A DNA stretch of 64,000 nt, from contig CAXKVV010000062.1 of assembly GCA_964058805.1 (NCBI GenBank), forward strand, positions 496,001 to 560,000, read 5' to 3'. The translations under genes and the position numbers were made by a program. This document shows positions 1 to 11,994 of the stretch, in pieces; position 1 is the stretch's first letter; each line of letters begins with the position of its first letter. This DNA comes from Schoenoplectus triqueter (Eukaryota > Streptophyta > Magnoliopsida > Poales > Cyperaceae). Below the pieces are notes generated by a model. The model was not told the DNA's origin, did no database searches, and worked only from the letters and a program-made list of their open reading frames with translations.

Positions 1-222
1 TAAGGTACTTTACTGAAATTTCAAGAACAAACAAACATCATCAACTGTCCTTCCTAAATTGCCCCCCAATATGAAATGAGTACGACATAAATGATCTCGT
101 TGACTAGTCTATTGACTAATAATACCTTCCCACAACCAATAAAGGAAAGATTTTTCATTAATGACCGCTTGATTGGTTGAACAGCTCCTGTGAATTTATG
201 CTTAAAAAGCAAACCGATTTTA
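1..222. other. Left flank of copia-1, no gene recognised
   Basis: AT-rich sequence in front of the first copia LTR. An open minus-strand frame runs from 299 to 54 but crosses the LTR boundary and has no recognisable domain, so I do not call it a gene. It may be part of whatever copia-1 inserted into. Confidence 0.5.
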
Positions 223-685
223 TGTTGAAAGATAAACTTAATTTTAGCATTAAAGTTAAATAAATTAGGAAATAAAGGGAGACTCTTTGGGTTCAGCATT
301 TTGGCAGAATTTTGAGGCTGATTAATGATAGTATTTGAAGGGAAAAATGGACGTAAAATTTAGCATGCGACCTATGTCTGAAAAGGTCTAGAAGTCTAGT
401 TTTTAATTGTTCAAGTCTTAAGTCGTTTGGAGTTCTCAATAGAAAGTTATGATGAATTTAGTGAAATGATGTCAGCTGAAAGGGTACTGTTTAGAATTTT
501 ATTTTTATTATATATTTTTATTACGAATTTCTAGAGTCTTCTCAGATGTTTTAGGCTATATAAAGAGTTATATTATGTTGTTTTGTAAGCAAAAAAATTA
601 TAATAGTTAATAGAAAGTATTTGCTTATTTTTATCCACCTTTCTCTTATCTTTTCTCATTTATCTACCAACATCTAATTCTATCA
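223..685 (+). repeat. copia-1 5' LTR
   Basis: Begins TGTTGAAAGATAAAC and ends TCTATCA, about 463 bp, directly before a primer-binding site. The same sequence, slightly diverged, recurs at 51721-52185 in front of copia-2. The opening TG and closing CA are both present. No matching 3' LTR exists in the window because the element is truncated near 10803. The match to copia-2 is seen directly; the LTR call follows from position and ends. Confidence 0.85.
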
Positions 686-688
686 AAT

Positions 689-700
689 TGGTATCAGAGC
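689..700 (+). other. copia-1 primer-binding site
   Basis: TGGTATCAGAGC, complementary to the 3' end of initiator methionine tRNA and typical of plant Ty1/copia elements, lies three bases after the LTR. Confidence 0.9.
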
Positions 701-708
701 AAGGTTCA

Positions 709-2003
709 AATAACCACAAAAATCTCAAATATTTTCTTCCAATATCCAGTTCTAACCAAAACCAATTATGATAAATGGTCGCTGCGAATGAAGGTTATCA
801 TTGGCCCTTATGCCTTGTGGTACTTTGTCGAGAAGGGATACGAAACCTCCGAAGACGAGACCGGTCTTACGGTGGCTCAAATATATAGCGGCGCTGCAAA
901 AGAAGAGAAAAGACGATCAACGCGCTCTAAGTATCATTCATCAAGGTGTGGATGACGACATGTTCGAGAAGATTGCTAATGAGACGCGAGCAAAAGATTC
1001 ATGAGAGATTGTAAGAAATTCGATGGTTGGAACTGAAAAAGTGAAGAAGGTGCGGCTTCAAACTTTAAGAACCGAGTTTGAGTCGATTGTGATGAAGGAG
1101 AGTGAGTCGATAGGAGATTACTTCATGCGAGTATTGGCGATGGTCAATCAAATGAAGCGACTTGGTGAAAAGATAGAAGATGTGAGAGTAGTAGAGAAGA
1201 TTTTGCGATCTCTCAATCCGAAATTCAACCATATTGTGGTGGCAATTGAAGAATCGAAGGACCTTGAGTCCATGACGGTTGATGAGTTGAATGGGTCTTT
1301 GTTAGCACAAGGGAAAAAAATGAAGAGAAGCCAACAAGAGCCGGTGGATCAATCATTGCAAGCAAGGTTTTCCTTTAATCAAAAGGGAAACGACAAAGGA
1401 GGCCGATGTCAAGGATGAGGAAGAGGCCGAGGTCGAGGAGAAGGTCGTGGACAAGGTTAAAATGATGAAAGAAGTAACAACAAGAACAACAATACATGCG
1501 GTAGAGGACGCGGTCCTGGAAGAGGCGGCCGATCAAATAGGTACAATGTTGATTGTTATAATTGTGGCAAATATGGTCATTATGCAAGTGAATGTTATTC
1601 CGAGAAGAAGGTGGAGGAGAATGCTAATTTTATAGTCAAGGAGGAAGTCGAGAACAATGATGTGGTGTTATTGGCTAACAAGGAGAACGGTCCTAAGAAG
1701 GATAATGTTTGGTACCTCGACACGGGTGCAAGCAACCACATGTGCGGCTACAAACATATATTCACCGAATTGAAGGAAGTAACAAATGACCATGTTTCTT
1801 TTGGTGATGCCTCCAACGTGCGTGTAGAAGGTGAAGGTAACATTTTGATTAAATTGAAAGATGTGACACAAAAGTTTATTTCAAGTGTTTATTATGTCCC
1901 GGAAATGAAGAGTAACATTTTGAGTTTGGGATAATTATTAGAATGTGGTTACATGGTGTTTAAGAAAGACCGATCTCTTTACGAGATAATAGTAATCGGT
2001 TAA
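709..2003 (+). pseudogene. copia-1 gag and protease region, broken
   Basis: Encodes the Gag of a Ty1/copia retrotransposon followed by the start of pol. The start codon corresponding to copia-2 ATG 52209 is ATA here. About 5 extra bases (atata) near 880-890 shift the frame, so gag is read in pieces (about 801-1004 and 1023-1418). A CCHC zinc knuckle, CYNCGKYGHYASEC, is visible near 1555-1600. The aspartic protease motif YLDTGASNH follows near 1712-1740. A TAA at about 1932 ends that frame, and the coding sequence is then cut by the insertion of LTR-A after 2003. Copia-2 at 52209 is a close relative with different lesions. Certainly non-functional. Confidence 0.85.
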
Positions 2004-2308
2004 TGTGCGACCCTTTTTCGCGCGCTCCGCACCGCCGCTGGGCGATGGGTTGCGGAAGAAGGACACGGAGATCCCTCCCGAGCGTGCATCTGCTAAGTGC
2101 CGGCCGATTCTGCCGTTTAGAGATATTTGGATGCACATTCAGGGGGTTTTTTAGTGATTGTGAGTTCTTGTAGATTCCGGTGGGCGCAAGCCCCCACCGT
2201 TAATTACCCTGGGCTACTAACCTCGAGGCACCTCTGGATCTTTGAAAGAGAGAAGCAAATAGTGTAGTTAAAAGATGGTCAAGTGGTCGTCTGGGTTCGC
2301 AAAAGGGG

Positions 2309-2480
2309 TCCATGGAAGACGAACCTACAAACAGATCGGTTCAGTCTTTACTTAATTCTATGGAAGACGAACCTACAAACAGATCGGTTCGGTCTTTACT
2401 TAATTCTATGGAAGACAAACCTACAAACAGATCGGTTTTGTCCTATGGAAGACGAACCTACAAACAGATCGGTTCAGTCT
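2309..2480 (+). repeat. Tandem repeat, about 48-bp unit, in LTR-A
   Basis: The motif ATGGAAGACGAACCTACAAA starts at 2312, 2360, 2408 (one change) and 2444, giving steps of 48, 48 and 36 bp. Degenerate relatives (gaaccgatctgtagtaggtt and variants, in opposite orientation) recur in LTR-B at about 50620-50990. Confidence 0.85.
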
Positions 2481-3099
2481 ATGCCACCTCGAAATGTAAC
2501 CTTACTACAGACCAGGTTAGTCTCTTCAGAGGGGCTTGAGGTGAGTCTACATACAGAACGACTCGACCTCCGTTGATCTAGAAGATAAACCTACTACAGA
2601 ACAGTTCAATCTTAACTAGTCAACAACCAATCACACAAAATACAACTCGAAGCGCTGAGCCGGTTGACCTTGAGGTTGGTGAATCAGGAGAAGGGTGGAT
2701 ATGGCCCACGTGTTTCTTCTCACCGATCTTCTAAATCATGAATTCGAAGCACTAAGCCGATTCATAAACCTAGGAAACACAGTTACGCACAATGTCAAAC
2801 CTGAAGCGCTAGGCCAGTTCAACATTGAGGTATGTGTTAGTGAAGGAACCTACCTACAGAACGGTTCACATTCACTGTTTTGTGGATGAATCTACTACAG
2901 AACGATTCAATCTCACAGCCTCGGGAAATGAACTAGGAGACAAACTCATCGATGGGTGAATTCAGTCTTGCTAGCTCAAATGGTCATGAATTACTTGTTC
3001 ATGACACCGAGTCATTAAGATGTCACTTCTCTCGGACATCATAATGTTCTTCTTCTTCAAAGTCGACATATCCCTCCATGCTGATGTCGTAGCTTTAGT

Positions 3100-3660
3100 C
3101 ATTCTTCAGTGAGCGTCAAGATGTTCTTGTCCCGACTAATCATTCTATATGTTGCATTACTATGTTGCCCTACACCCCTTGTGTGAGCGTATTTAGTCAT
3201 GAGTTACTTGCTCATGGTAATGAGTCATTAAGATGTCACCTCTCTAGGACACCGTAATGTTCTTCTTCCTCAGAGTCGACATGTATCTCCGTGTTGATGT
3301 CGCAGCTCTGGTTATTCTTCATCAAACGTCAAGATGTTCCTGTCTCGACATATCTCCTCATGTTGCTATCGAAGCCTTAATCATCCTACGTCAAGATGTT
3401 CCTGTCTCGACGTATCTTATTATTCTTCATCAAGTGTCAAGATGTTCTTGTTTTGACATATCTTCTCATGTTGCTATCAAAGCCTTAATCATCCTACGTC
3501 AAGATGTTCTTGTCTCAACGTATCTTCTCATGTTGCTATCGAAGCTTTAGTCATCTTACGTCAAAATGTTCCTGTCTTGACGTATCTTCTCGTGTTGCCG
3601 TTGCAACCTTGTTTATCCTTCGTCAAGATGTTCTTGTCTTGACTAATCGTTCTAAAGGTT
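3100..3660 (+). repeat. Tandem repeat, about 60-bp unit, in LTR-A
   Basis: TCAAGATGTTCTTGTCTCGAC and close variants occur seven times between about 3117 and 3640, mostly 48-62 bp apart, linked by CTCATGTTGCTATCGAAGCC-like spacers. The matching part of LTR-B (about 50095-50200) holds essentially one unit, so the array expanded in A or contracted in B. Confidence 0.8.
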
Positions 3661-3788
3661 ATATTATGTGTGCAAACATTCTCATGTGGCTCTACAACCC
3701 TTATGTGAGCTTATTTATTCATTTCTAAAATGCACAAAGTCTATTATATAATATCTTCCATTATTATTTTTATTATAAAGATGCATTC

Positions 3789-3789
<1 letters not shown>

Positions 3790-3842
<53 letters not shown>
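3790..3842. repeat. (TTA)n microsatellite
   Basis: Uninterrupted ATT/TTA repeat of about 17 units, followed by roughly 1.1 kb of very AT-rich sequence (to about 4950) within LTR-A. LTR-B has a matching AT-rich block at about 48800-50000. Confidence 0.95.
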
Positions 3843-3844
<2 letters not shown>

Positions 3845-6800
3845 TTTTTTATTTCTTAAACTCTATTTATCTATGTAGAAAAATTACTTACAAAAATAAT
3901 AGGAAAAGGGGTTAGCTAATAACTAGAATTTTATTTATATTTTTGGGATTTTTATAATAGCTAAAATAGTAGAATTTTTATTTTTATTATTTCTAAACTC
4001 TATTTATTTTGTAGAAAATCACTTACAAAATACTAGAAAATAAAATGGCTATGATTTTTATTTGTATTTTTTAAAATATTTATAATAGCCAAAGTAATAG
4101 AATTTCATTATTATATTGAACATTATTCATTATGTAAAAATTATTTACAAAATCAAAAGATGGTTAGCTATATTGTTTTTATTTTTATTTTAAAATCTAT
4201 CATAGCTAAAAGAAATCATTATTAATATTCTATCCTATTTATTATACTATTCATTATATTTTTTTATTATTTCTATTTATTATCTATAAAAAAGTATAAG
4301 AGATTTTTTTATTATCATCATTATTACTTGAAAATAGCCATAAGAGATGAAATTCATTATATTTTTATTACAATTATTATTTTTATTGCATTTTTATTCA
4401 TCAAAAATATTTTTATTGTATATTTGCATAGAAATATCAAAAGAAATGCAATTCATATTATAAAACTATATTATTATTCTTTATTATAAAGGAAAATGTA
4501 TTTACTATCTATTATCATGGTAGTATATATTTTTGTATATTTTGTGCTATTTACTTTTATTATTCTTTTTACAGAAAATATCAACATAATATCTATTATT
4601 ATTTATGTATATATTTTTTTTATTTATCAAAGAATATAACTAATCTCATTATTTATTATGGCATATTACTATCATCATTATTATTTCATGGAAAATCACT
4701 TGAAAAATTAGTAAAATATATCTAGTTATTATTCATGATTTTTATTTGAATTTTTAGGATTTTTATAGTATTTAAAACGACAAGTCAAAGCTAGGTCAAA
4801 CATATTAATATAGGTAATGTCTTTTGCTTTTAAATTGTTTTATTATGATTATATTTTTAAAGTTGGAATATTATCATATAGAAAAATAGTATGAAAAATA
4901 AGGAAATTTTAGAAACAAATTTGAGTTAATTTGGAGTTTGGGAGAGTCTCCAAATGATTTATTTATTCTACATCATCACTATTCTGTTATTATTTAATTA
5001 ATGGACCTAATCTGGGCCGTCAGATCTATATCAAGATTGGCGCCTATCTTTTATTTAACTTTGTTCTTATTTGGGCCGTCCGATTCGCTTCAAGATTAAA
5101 CCCTATGAGATGTAAGGCCCAGATTCATTCTATATCTTTATTTAAAAACAGTGCTTTATTTCATACGTCCGATCTCTTCAAGATCCGCACGCGCGCATCA
5201 ATATCTGTGCTGCCGCGATTCTCTGACTCTCCAGTCAACATAAGCTCCAAGATTCGTGCCATTGGCAGCGCCGGCGACTGCGGCCATCTTCCTCCGATCA
5301 GGCAACTGCCCTAGTGTCGTCTTGTCATGGAGAATCATTCTACGGTGTCTGATCGACGATCTATCCGGTGAATCGTGATGTATGCCACTACCAGATGAAC
5401 TAATTTGGTACCAGTCGGTATCGAGTTTCATATCCCGTAAATTCGAAGCAATTGATCATCTTTTCCAACAATTAATCACTCAATTAACATCGCATATACA
5501 TGTAAATGCCTTCTAACATGATTAGAACGATTCAAATTGGTCTATAACTCCATTACTTGGGATAGTTGCCGAAGTGCAATAGAAGCCGTCGGTACCGATT
5601 GCAATTTACCTCAAATTCTTGCTATTCATTGATCAACATTGACATTGTCGTGTTTAATACTCTTTATGACACTTATTCAAACCATGATACACATGAATAT
5701 GCTTATGATCTCCCCTAATTCTCAATCTAAAACTCAATTTCAGAAACGGGACGCGATATCAGTATTAGAACTCTAAATCAGTCGAGTTCTCAAGATTATA
5801 TCTGAGATCAATCGACTTCAAATGATTATATGGACTCTGATATATATGGTGTCAACAAAGATTAAGATAATTCCCACTCAAGAATCAAGAATTGATCAAT
5901 GAACTTGACTGTCACCGAGTTCTCAAGTTGAACTGAGATCAATCGATTTAACAGCCTCATTCATCAATCTTTAAGCAAAATTCATCAAAAGGAATGAAAG
6001 ATTCATACTCTACAAACTCGCAATGCATGAAATAAAGAAGAAAATCATGAAGAAATAGTTGAAATTTGAAGAAATTCAAGAACAGTACAGTAAAATACTG
6101 ATATTCAGTGGCGATTACATCTCTAAAGCTCCGATCTTCAAAAATTAAACCCACTAACTCCCAATTAGCAGATAATAGAGTATAGAGCTTACCTCCAGAC
6201 AAGTAATTGAAGCAAAGGAATTGAGTTCTCAAGTTAAAACTGAGATCAATCAATTCTATCAAGTTTCTCTCGGTTCTTGCCTCTTTCTTTGCTCTCTCTC
6301 TCTCTCTAGACTCTATATGCAATCTCTAAAGTATTCTCTCTCTATCTCTTATCTTCTGTATCGTCTTTTTTTTTTATTTCCATGGATTAGGGGTTTATAT
6401 AGCAATAAAAGGGTGTATCAAAGGGGTTAGAGCTATACACCATCCATGCACCAGCAATTGGACTCCCTTGGCTCATGAACATGGTTCTCCAATTCTGTTA
6501 GCACTTCTGTTATGATGTGGGCCCCATCTAAGCGAATCCAAAGTGATTCCTTGACTGTTGACTAAGTTTGACTTACCTCTTATCTTCCATTCGCTGTTGG
6601 AACCTTCTAGAGCATATAAACATGCTATATATACTCAAATCAATGCATCTAATGCACCCCTTTGCTCTCTGCCATTACCACTCTTCTTCAAAGCTGTGAA
6701 TTCAATCACCCGATTTCCACCTTTGGTCAAAAGCATATCTCCACCATCCAATTGAGAACCTCTATCACTTAGACAGCATCGTATAAGCACATGGAAGCTA

Positions 6801-7559
6801 CAAGCATTGTCAATTCGAGTTGAAAATGCAAGGTTTTGAATTTTCTCCATTTGCCCGACTTCACCACTTCTTCTCAATTACTTCAACTCATCCTATAATT
6901 GCTGCTCCTTTCTTCATCTACAGCGTCGCCTAAGTGAATAGAAGGAGTCTGCATCATCAATTTTCGATTTTGAAGCAAGAATTGAAGTGCTTCATTAATC
7001 ACCCGAGGTATTCATCTCTCTCAATAACCCTATTCACTCATTACTTTTCAATTTTGATCAATTGCACATACTCTCCCATGTATAGGCTAACTCTGACTGG
7101 AAAGAATTGAAGTTGCGAGCTTTGGAGAGCTTGATCAGTGTTAATGGCGCCTTCTGCTTCGTCGAGAAGAAGAAAGAAGAGAGGGAGGGGAGAAGGAGAA
7201 GAGAGGGAAGGAGGCGCGCCTGGCGCACAGAGTCCACAACTAGGTGGGACCCACAGTCAGAGGCGCAATATGAATGGGCCAGGTGCACATCGTTTCTTCC
7301 TTTTGATTTAAATCTCTGTTTAGATCTGTGCATAAGCTTGGTGCATGATTGCCTGTGTGAGCTATACATTCATAAACCTGACAAATGGGCCCCACATGTA
7401 AGTATATGAATCTCGGCCCATTAGTCCAGCTGTGGATTGATTAACTCCCTGCTTAAATCTAATTAATCTGACTTGGCACACTCTGATAGGTCCACTTGTT
7501 TAATCAATCCATTAATCATCTGCATTAGTGTTAAGCATGCTGAGGTGGCTCTGTAGTGT

Positions 7560-7830
7560 AGTGCCATGTGGCTTAACCCTCTGTGATGTGGCACCAATGG
7601 CCAGCTGCCATATGGCACTGGGGTGTTGAGGTGTGATGCTGTGGTGTTGCCATGTGGCATATGGAAGGGTGAGGTGGGCCTGTCAGGTCGTGCCACGTGG
7701 CATGTTGGTGGGGCCCACATGTCAGGTCAGTATGGTGGTGGGGCCCACACGGCTGAGGTGGACCAATAGGGTGCTGACACGTGGCATGAGGTGGCCCAGT
7801 GAAATGCTGACACGTGTCACACCCTCTCTC
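7560..7830. promoter_or_regulatory. G-box (CACGTG) cluster in LTR-A
   Basis: GC-richer tract with repeated TGCCACGTGGCA-type motifs (near 7691 and 7777) and GACACGTGTCAC (near 7809), plus degenerate GCCATGTGGC copies. CACGTG is the core bound by plant bZIP and bHLH factors. The same cluster is inverted in LTR-B. Activity is inferred only. Confidence 0.45.
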
Positions 7831-8839
7831 TTCCCTGCTTCTGCGTGTATATGTTTGGGATCCCCAGTTTGCACCCAGATGTGTCTCTGTCCCCAAGTTG
7901 CACCCAGATGAACCCTTGATTGAATCTCAGCCTTTGATTTTCCCTTTTTAATCTGTTTTATCTTCCCTGAATTTATTCTGATAGCTCCACTTATCCAAAA
8001 ATCATGAAATTTTCACCAAAAATCCCTAAATTCATGATAATCATCCCTGTAATTTTTAATTCCATTTTTACCCCTGTCTCTCTGAATTAAAAATTCTTTT
8101 ATCAAATAAACCCTATTATTTCTTCTGAATTAATCCCAGATTTCATTTGTAGCTCTGTGTCTCTGCCAATTATCTCTCTCTTGCAGAAACCACCCTAACT
8201 AAATACCAATTAGACTTATATTGATATCCATTAGGGTTTGATCTGATCAAAAGTTGATTACATGTCAACAATTGATACAGATCTAGACTTGATCAGATGG
8301 TTGCTCCCAGCTTTGGCACCTGATCAGTCTTGTGAAATTGACTTTCAATCCCTTAACATGAGGGTGACTTGGTCAAAGAACTGACTACTTATCAGTAATT
8401 GACACAAATCAAAGCATGGTTAGGTGGTTGCTCACAGCTTTGGCACCAGGTCAGCCTTGAAAGCAAAATCACATCTAGAATTTCTCATGACTAGTTGCAT
8501 CAAAATGCTAGCTTGGCATTGACATCATTTCATGTAGCATAGGGATTATACTGCTTCAGCTCCTTTCTAGGGTTAGCTCCAAAGGCAGGTTTTTAGGGTT
8601 CAATTCTGACTCCCTCAATAGGTCATTGAGGTGTGGGGTCCACCTGTCAGTGAAAATGGTCACATGGGTGACTCATCAGATAGGCTAGGTTTATGTTGTC
8701 AGGTTCATCTACAAGGGACTGCCAGGTGGGTCCCACTTGTCAGAGAAAATATAATCAAATGGCTGACCCATCAGGAGATTTTCTCTCTCTGAAATCTCCC
8801 GAGGGTCAGCCACCTCGAATGAGTAGGAGGTGGTGGGGG

Positions 8840-8847
8840 TATTTATA
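8840..8847 (-). promoter_or_regulatory. TATA-like box of LTR-A
   Basis: TATAAATA on the minus strand, inside the unit that is present three times in LTR-B. It lies about 195 bp from the 9040 terminus, which supports minus-strand transcription of LTR-A. Confidence 0.45.
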
Positions 8848-9045
8848 TCCTCGTCTTTCACCCTAATATTTCATTGTGGGATTAATGGATTTGTTCCGGG
8901 GTTAAGCAGCGACCTCTCCTGATTAGTGGGCCATCTTTCATTGCTTTCTCTTCTTCCCTCTTCTTATGATTTATCATTAATCATCAATTTTATTTTCATT
9001 TATTCATCTATTCATCCTTGAAATCTTTCAAGGGTAAACAGTTAA

Positions 9046-10803
9046 TAATTCAAGTTGAGATGGCCAATAATAGAATGTTTCAATTGAATTTGATGAATAT
9101 TGAGGCAACATGTTTAAAGGATTGTGTAGAAGATAAAAATTGGTTGTGACATTTAAGGTTTGGTCACAAGAATTTTGGAGGACTAAAAGAAATAATTAGT
9201 AAGATGATGGTGCGGGGATTGTCATCGATTGATTTTCATGACAAATTTTGTGAAAGGTGTGTGATTGGCAAGAACTTAAGAAATAGTTTTCCAAAGATGA
9301 CGGAATGTCGAGCAAAGAAACCTCTCGAGTTGGTGTATACCGACATTTGATGGACCGATCAAGCCGAACTCAATTGGTAAAAATCGGTATTTCATAACCT
9401 TTATTGTTGATTTTTTTTTCGTAAAACTTGGGTTTGTTTCTTGAAAGAAAAATCGGAGGCTTTTGCAATTTTTAAAAAAATTAAAGTTTTTGTTGAAAAG
9501 CAAAGTGGTTTTTATATCAAGGTTTTGAGATCGGATCGAGGCGGTGAATTTATTTCGGCCGCATTTAACTCTTCTTGTGAAGAACATGGTATTCGGCGTC
9601 ACTTGACGGCGCCATACTCGCCACAACAAAATGGAGTCGCGGAGCGCAAGAATCGGATCATTCTCAACATGGTTCGAAGTATGCTTAAGAGTAAGAACAT
9701 GCCAAAAGATTTTTGGGCGGAGGTGGTAGATTATGTCGTTTATTTGTTAAATCGGTGCAATACATCAAGATTGGAGAATATAACACCACAAGAGGCATGG
9801 AGTGGTTTTAAGCCTTCGGTATCACATTTAAAAGTATTCGGTAGGGTAACATATGTGCACATACCGGACCAAAAGCGTGTGGAATTGGATGATAAAAGTT
9901 TAAAGTTGATCTTTGTTGGGTATGATGAGAGGTCTAAAGCATATAAACTTTTTGATCCCACTAACAAAAAGATGCATATTAGTCGTGAGATACAGGTGAA
10001 CGAAGAAGCGATGTGGGATTGGAGCACAATGATGGAGATTTATCATAAGAAGACAAAAGATGAGATACACACACTGATGAGCATTCCATGCAACAATGAT
10101 GAAGATGTGCCACCAATTACACCACATGAAGCATCTTCATCAGATGATGAGATGAGAACCCCCAAAATAAGGAGCATTCATGACTTGTACGAGGCGATAA
10201 GTGAGTTATATTTGGTGTGTCTCTTGGCTCAAGGCGAGAACATCTCCTTTGAAAAGGCGATTAAAGATGACAAATGGCGAGCCGCCATGGATGATGAGAT
10301 ACGTGCAATCGAGAAGAACGACACTTGGGAGCTCACCTCTCTTCCCAGAGGTCATAAGGCAATTGGTGTCAAGTGGGTGTATAAGAAGAAGATGAACCCT
10401 CAAGGTGAAGTTGAGAAGTACAAAGCAAGATTAGTGGCGAAGGGCAACAAGCAACAAGTCGGTGTCGACTATGAGGAGGTTTTTGCACTGGTGGCTCGAA
10501 TGGAGACCATTCGACTTTTAATTGCTCTTACGGCTCAATCAAAATGACGTATTTATCAAATGAATGTGAAGTCGGTCTTTCTTAATGGTGTGTTGGAAGA
10601 AGAAATTTATACATTGAGCAATCTCTCGGGTATTTGAAAGAAGACGGTGAAGATAAAATTTTAAAATTAAAGAAGACTTTTTATGGTTTGAAGCAAGCTC
10701 TTAGAACTTAGATATCCGGATTGATCAATACTTTAAATTACACGATTTTATGCAATGTCTTTATGAACATGTGTTATATGTGAAGATTGAAAATGGAGAT
10801 ATA
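9046..10803 (+). pseudogene. copia-1 integrase and reverse transcriptase region, truncated
   Basis: Continuation of copia-1 after LTR-A. An integrase zinc-finger region is readable near 9140-9275 (WLRFGH-like, then CERCVIGK), with a stop in it at about 9148. The DDE core follows with a TGA after YTDI near 9348. An open frame from 9441 to 10547 carries RSDRGGEF, PYSPQQNGVAERKNR (catalytic D and E) and the first reverse-transcriptase blocks (KWVYKKK, KARLVAKG). A TGA at 10545 replaces the Trp codon found in copia-2, and frameshifts follow. Homology fades near 10803 before the YVDD box. No RNase H or 3' LTR remains. Confidence 0.85.
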
Positions 10804-11838
10804 TTTATCTGACTTCAAAGTTTGTTGAGGTAATCAATTAATTTTTTAAGGGCTTGAGACTAAAATTTATCTCAAATTTTATTTCAACTATTGAATTAAT
10901 ATTGAGATTGAAAAAAATATAGAATGAAATATGAGTTGCATTGAGATTAGTGAAAAAAAATTGATCCAATGATTGAAATAAAATTTAAGACAAATTTTGG
11001 ACCTCTAAACTATGAGCAAATTAACCGGTTCCTTTGTTGAGAACCTCGGATCGTCGATGAAATACCTTGTTGGTATGATATATTCAAGTTTATACCAAGT
11101 ACAACAATCTCGAAAACAGCATCCGAGTGGCGTGTGGATAGAATTCAACCCAGAAAACCGCATATCGAAATACTTACCAAAAATTTTGCTATATCCAGAA
11201 CTGTAGATAGCATATCGAAATACTTACCAAAAATTTTGCAAATTGGCTGACGGAGTTTGACACATTTTAAGCCTTCTTTCGAGGCCCGCCTAAGCTTTGT
11301 GCGGCCTGAAAATATTATCATTCGGCCCACATGCTGCCCCAAACTCAACAAGCTAATTAGGACTACCATACTTTAGCAAAAGTTCACAACAAAGAGTAAA
11401 TAATAAAAATTAATAACATATTTTTTATTTGACCAATTTTATTTCCTTTCACGTCTGAACTGTTAAAGTTAAATTAGAGATTTAGTGGTAATAATATTGA
11501 GAAAGACCATAAATGTAAGAAAGAATGCAAAGAAACAGATTAAAACCAGACGAAAACCCTACCTCAAAATGAAAAAAAAAAGTTTAATAGACCAAAATCA
11601 GCCGGCATATATTTAAATTTTAAAGCAAGAACATAACAGTAGATAATTACACACATATTGAATTGTCTTCCAAAAAAAAAGCACACACCAAGAGAGTACG
11701 TTTTTCTCACGAATACAAAATTATAATACATTTCAGATCTTATTGGGGCATCATAAACAGAGCTAACATACATCACAATATAAAGTGTACGAGAAAGACA
11801 AACAGTTCACTATACGTACACACACATAAATACGTAGA
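10804..11838. other. Spacer, likely includes the 3' UTR of the GTPase gene
   Basis: No coding domain recognised. The part nearest 11838 is the expected 3' UTR of the minus-strand gene. I could not identify a convincing polyadenylation signal. Confidence 0.4.
11160..11239. repeat. 30-bp direct repeat, 50-bp period
   Basis: A 30-bp block beginning GCATATCGAAATACTTACC is repeated exactly at 11160-11189 and 11210-11239, separated by 20 bp. Confidence 0.95.
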
Positions 11839-11994
11839 TCAATTAAGTGACGCAAGGTTGATACCTTGGTTGATTAATGCAAGTGCGGATACACCAGAGA
11901 TCAAAACTGAAGAATCCCAGGTGGCAAACGCCCAAGCTGTACCTATAATTATTTGAGTAATAGCTCCAAGACCTTTCCATATGGCGCGTCTTTT
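11839..11994 (-). CDS. GTPase exon 21 (618-668), C-terminal membrane segment
   Basis: [20 protein letters not shown], then a second hydrophobic stretch [14 protein letters not shown], ending ASLN and TGA. A basic start followed by two short hydrophobic runs fits the ER hairpin of the family. The phase 0 entry agrees with exon 20, which supports this frame over the two alternatives. Confidence 0.78.
   Translation of the reverse strand, partial: KRRAIWKGLGAITQIIIGTAWAFATWDSSVLISGVSALALINQGINLASLN

Larger units (their letters stand above)
2004..9040 (-). mobile_element. LTR-A: 7.0-kb noncoding LTR-like element (probable solo LTR)
   Basis: The plus strand starts TGTGCGACCC and ends AAGGGTAAACA. 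It is flanked on both sides by the 5-bp duplication gttaa (1999-2003 and 9041-9045), and removing it rejoins the copia-1 reading region. TG...CA ends with a 5-bp target duplication are the hallmark of LTR retrotransposons. I find no coding domain, primer-binding site or internal copy of either terminus, so a very long solo LTR is the best reading. A homologous copy lies inverted at 44320-51275. I assign the minus strand as sense because a TATA-like box near 8840 points that way. Alternatives are a deleted nonautonomous element or an unknown class. A 7-kb LTR is unusually long. Confidence 0.75.

Noticed and set aside
2283..2576. Open frame with repeated TNLQTDRF peptide
   Set aside because: Produced by the 48-bp tandem repeat in LTR-A; the other frame is equally open and LTR-B has no counterpart.
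7573..7911. Overlapping open frames on both strands in the GC-rich part of LTR-A
   Set aside because: Open in several frames at once because of composition; no domain, and not preserved in LTR-B.
11839..11994. Alternative frame for the last GTPase exon ([10 protein letters not shown]...)
   Set aside because: Would require exon 20 to exit in another phase; with exon 20 included the phase is 0, giving the hydrophobic frame expected of the family.
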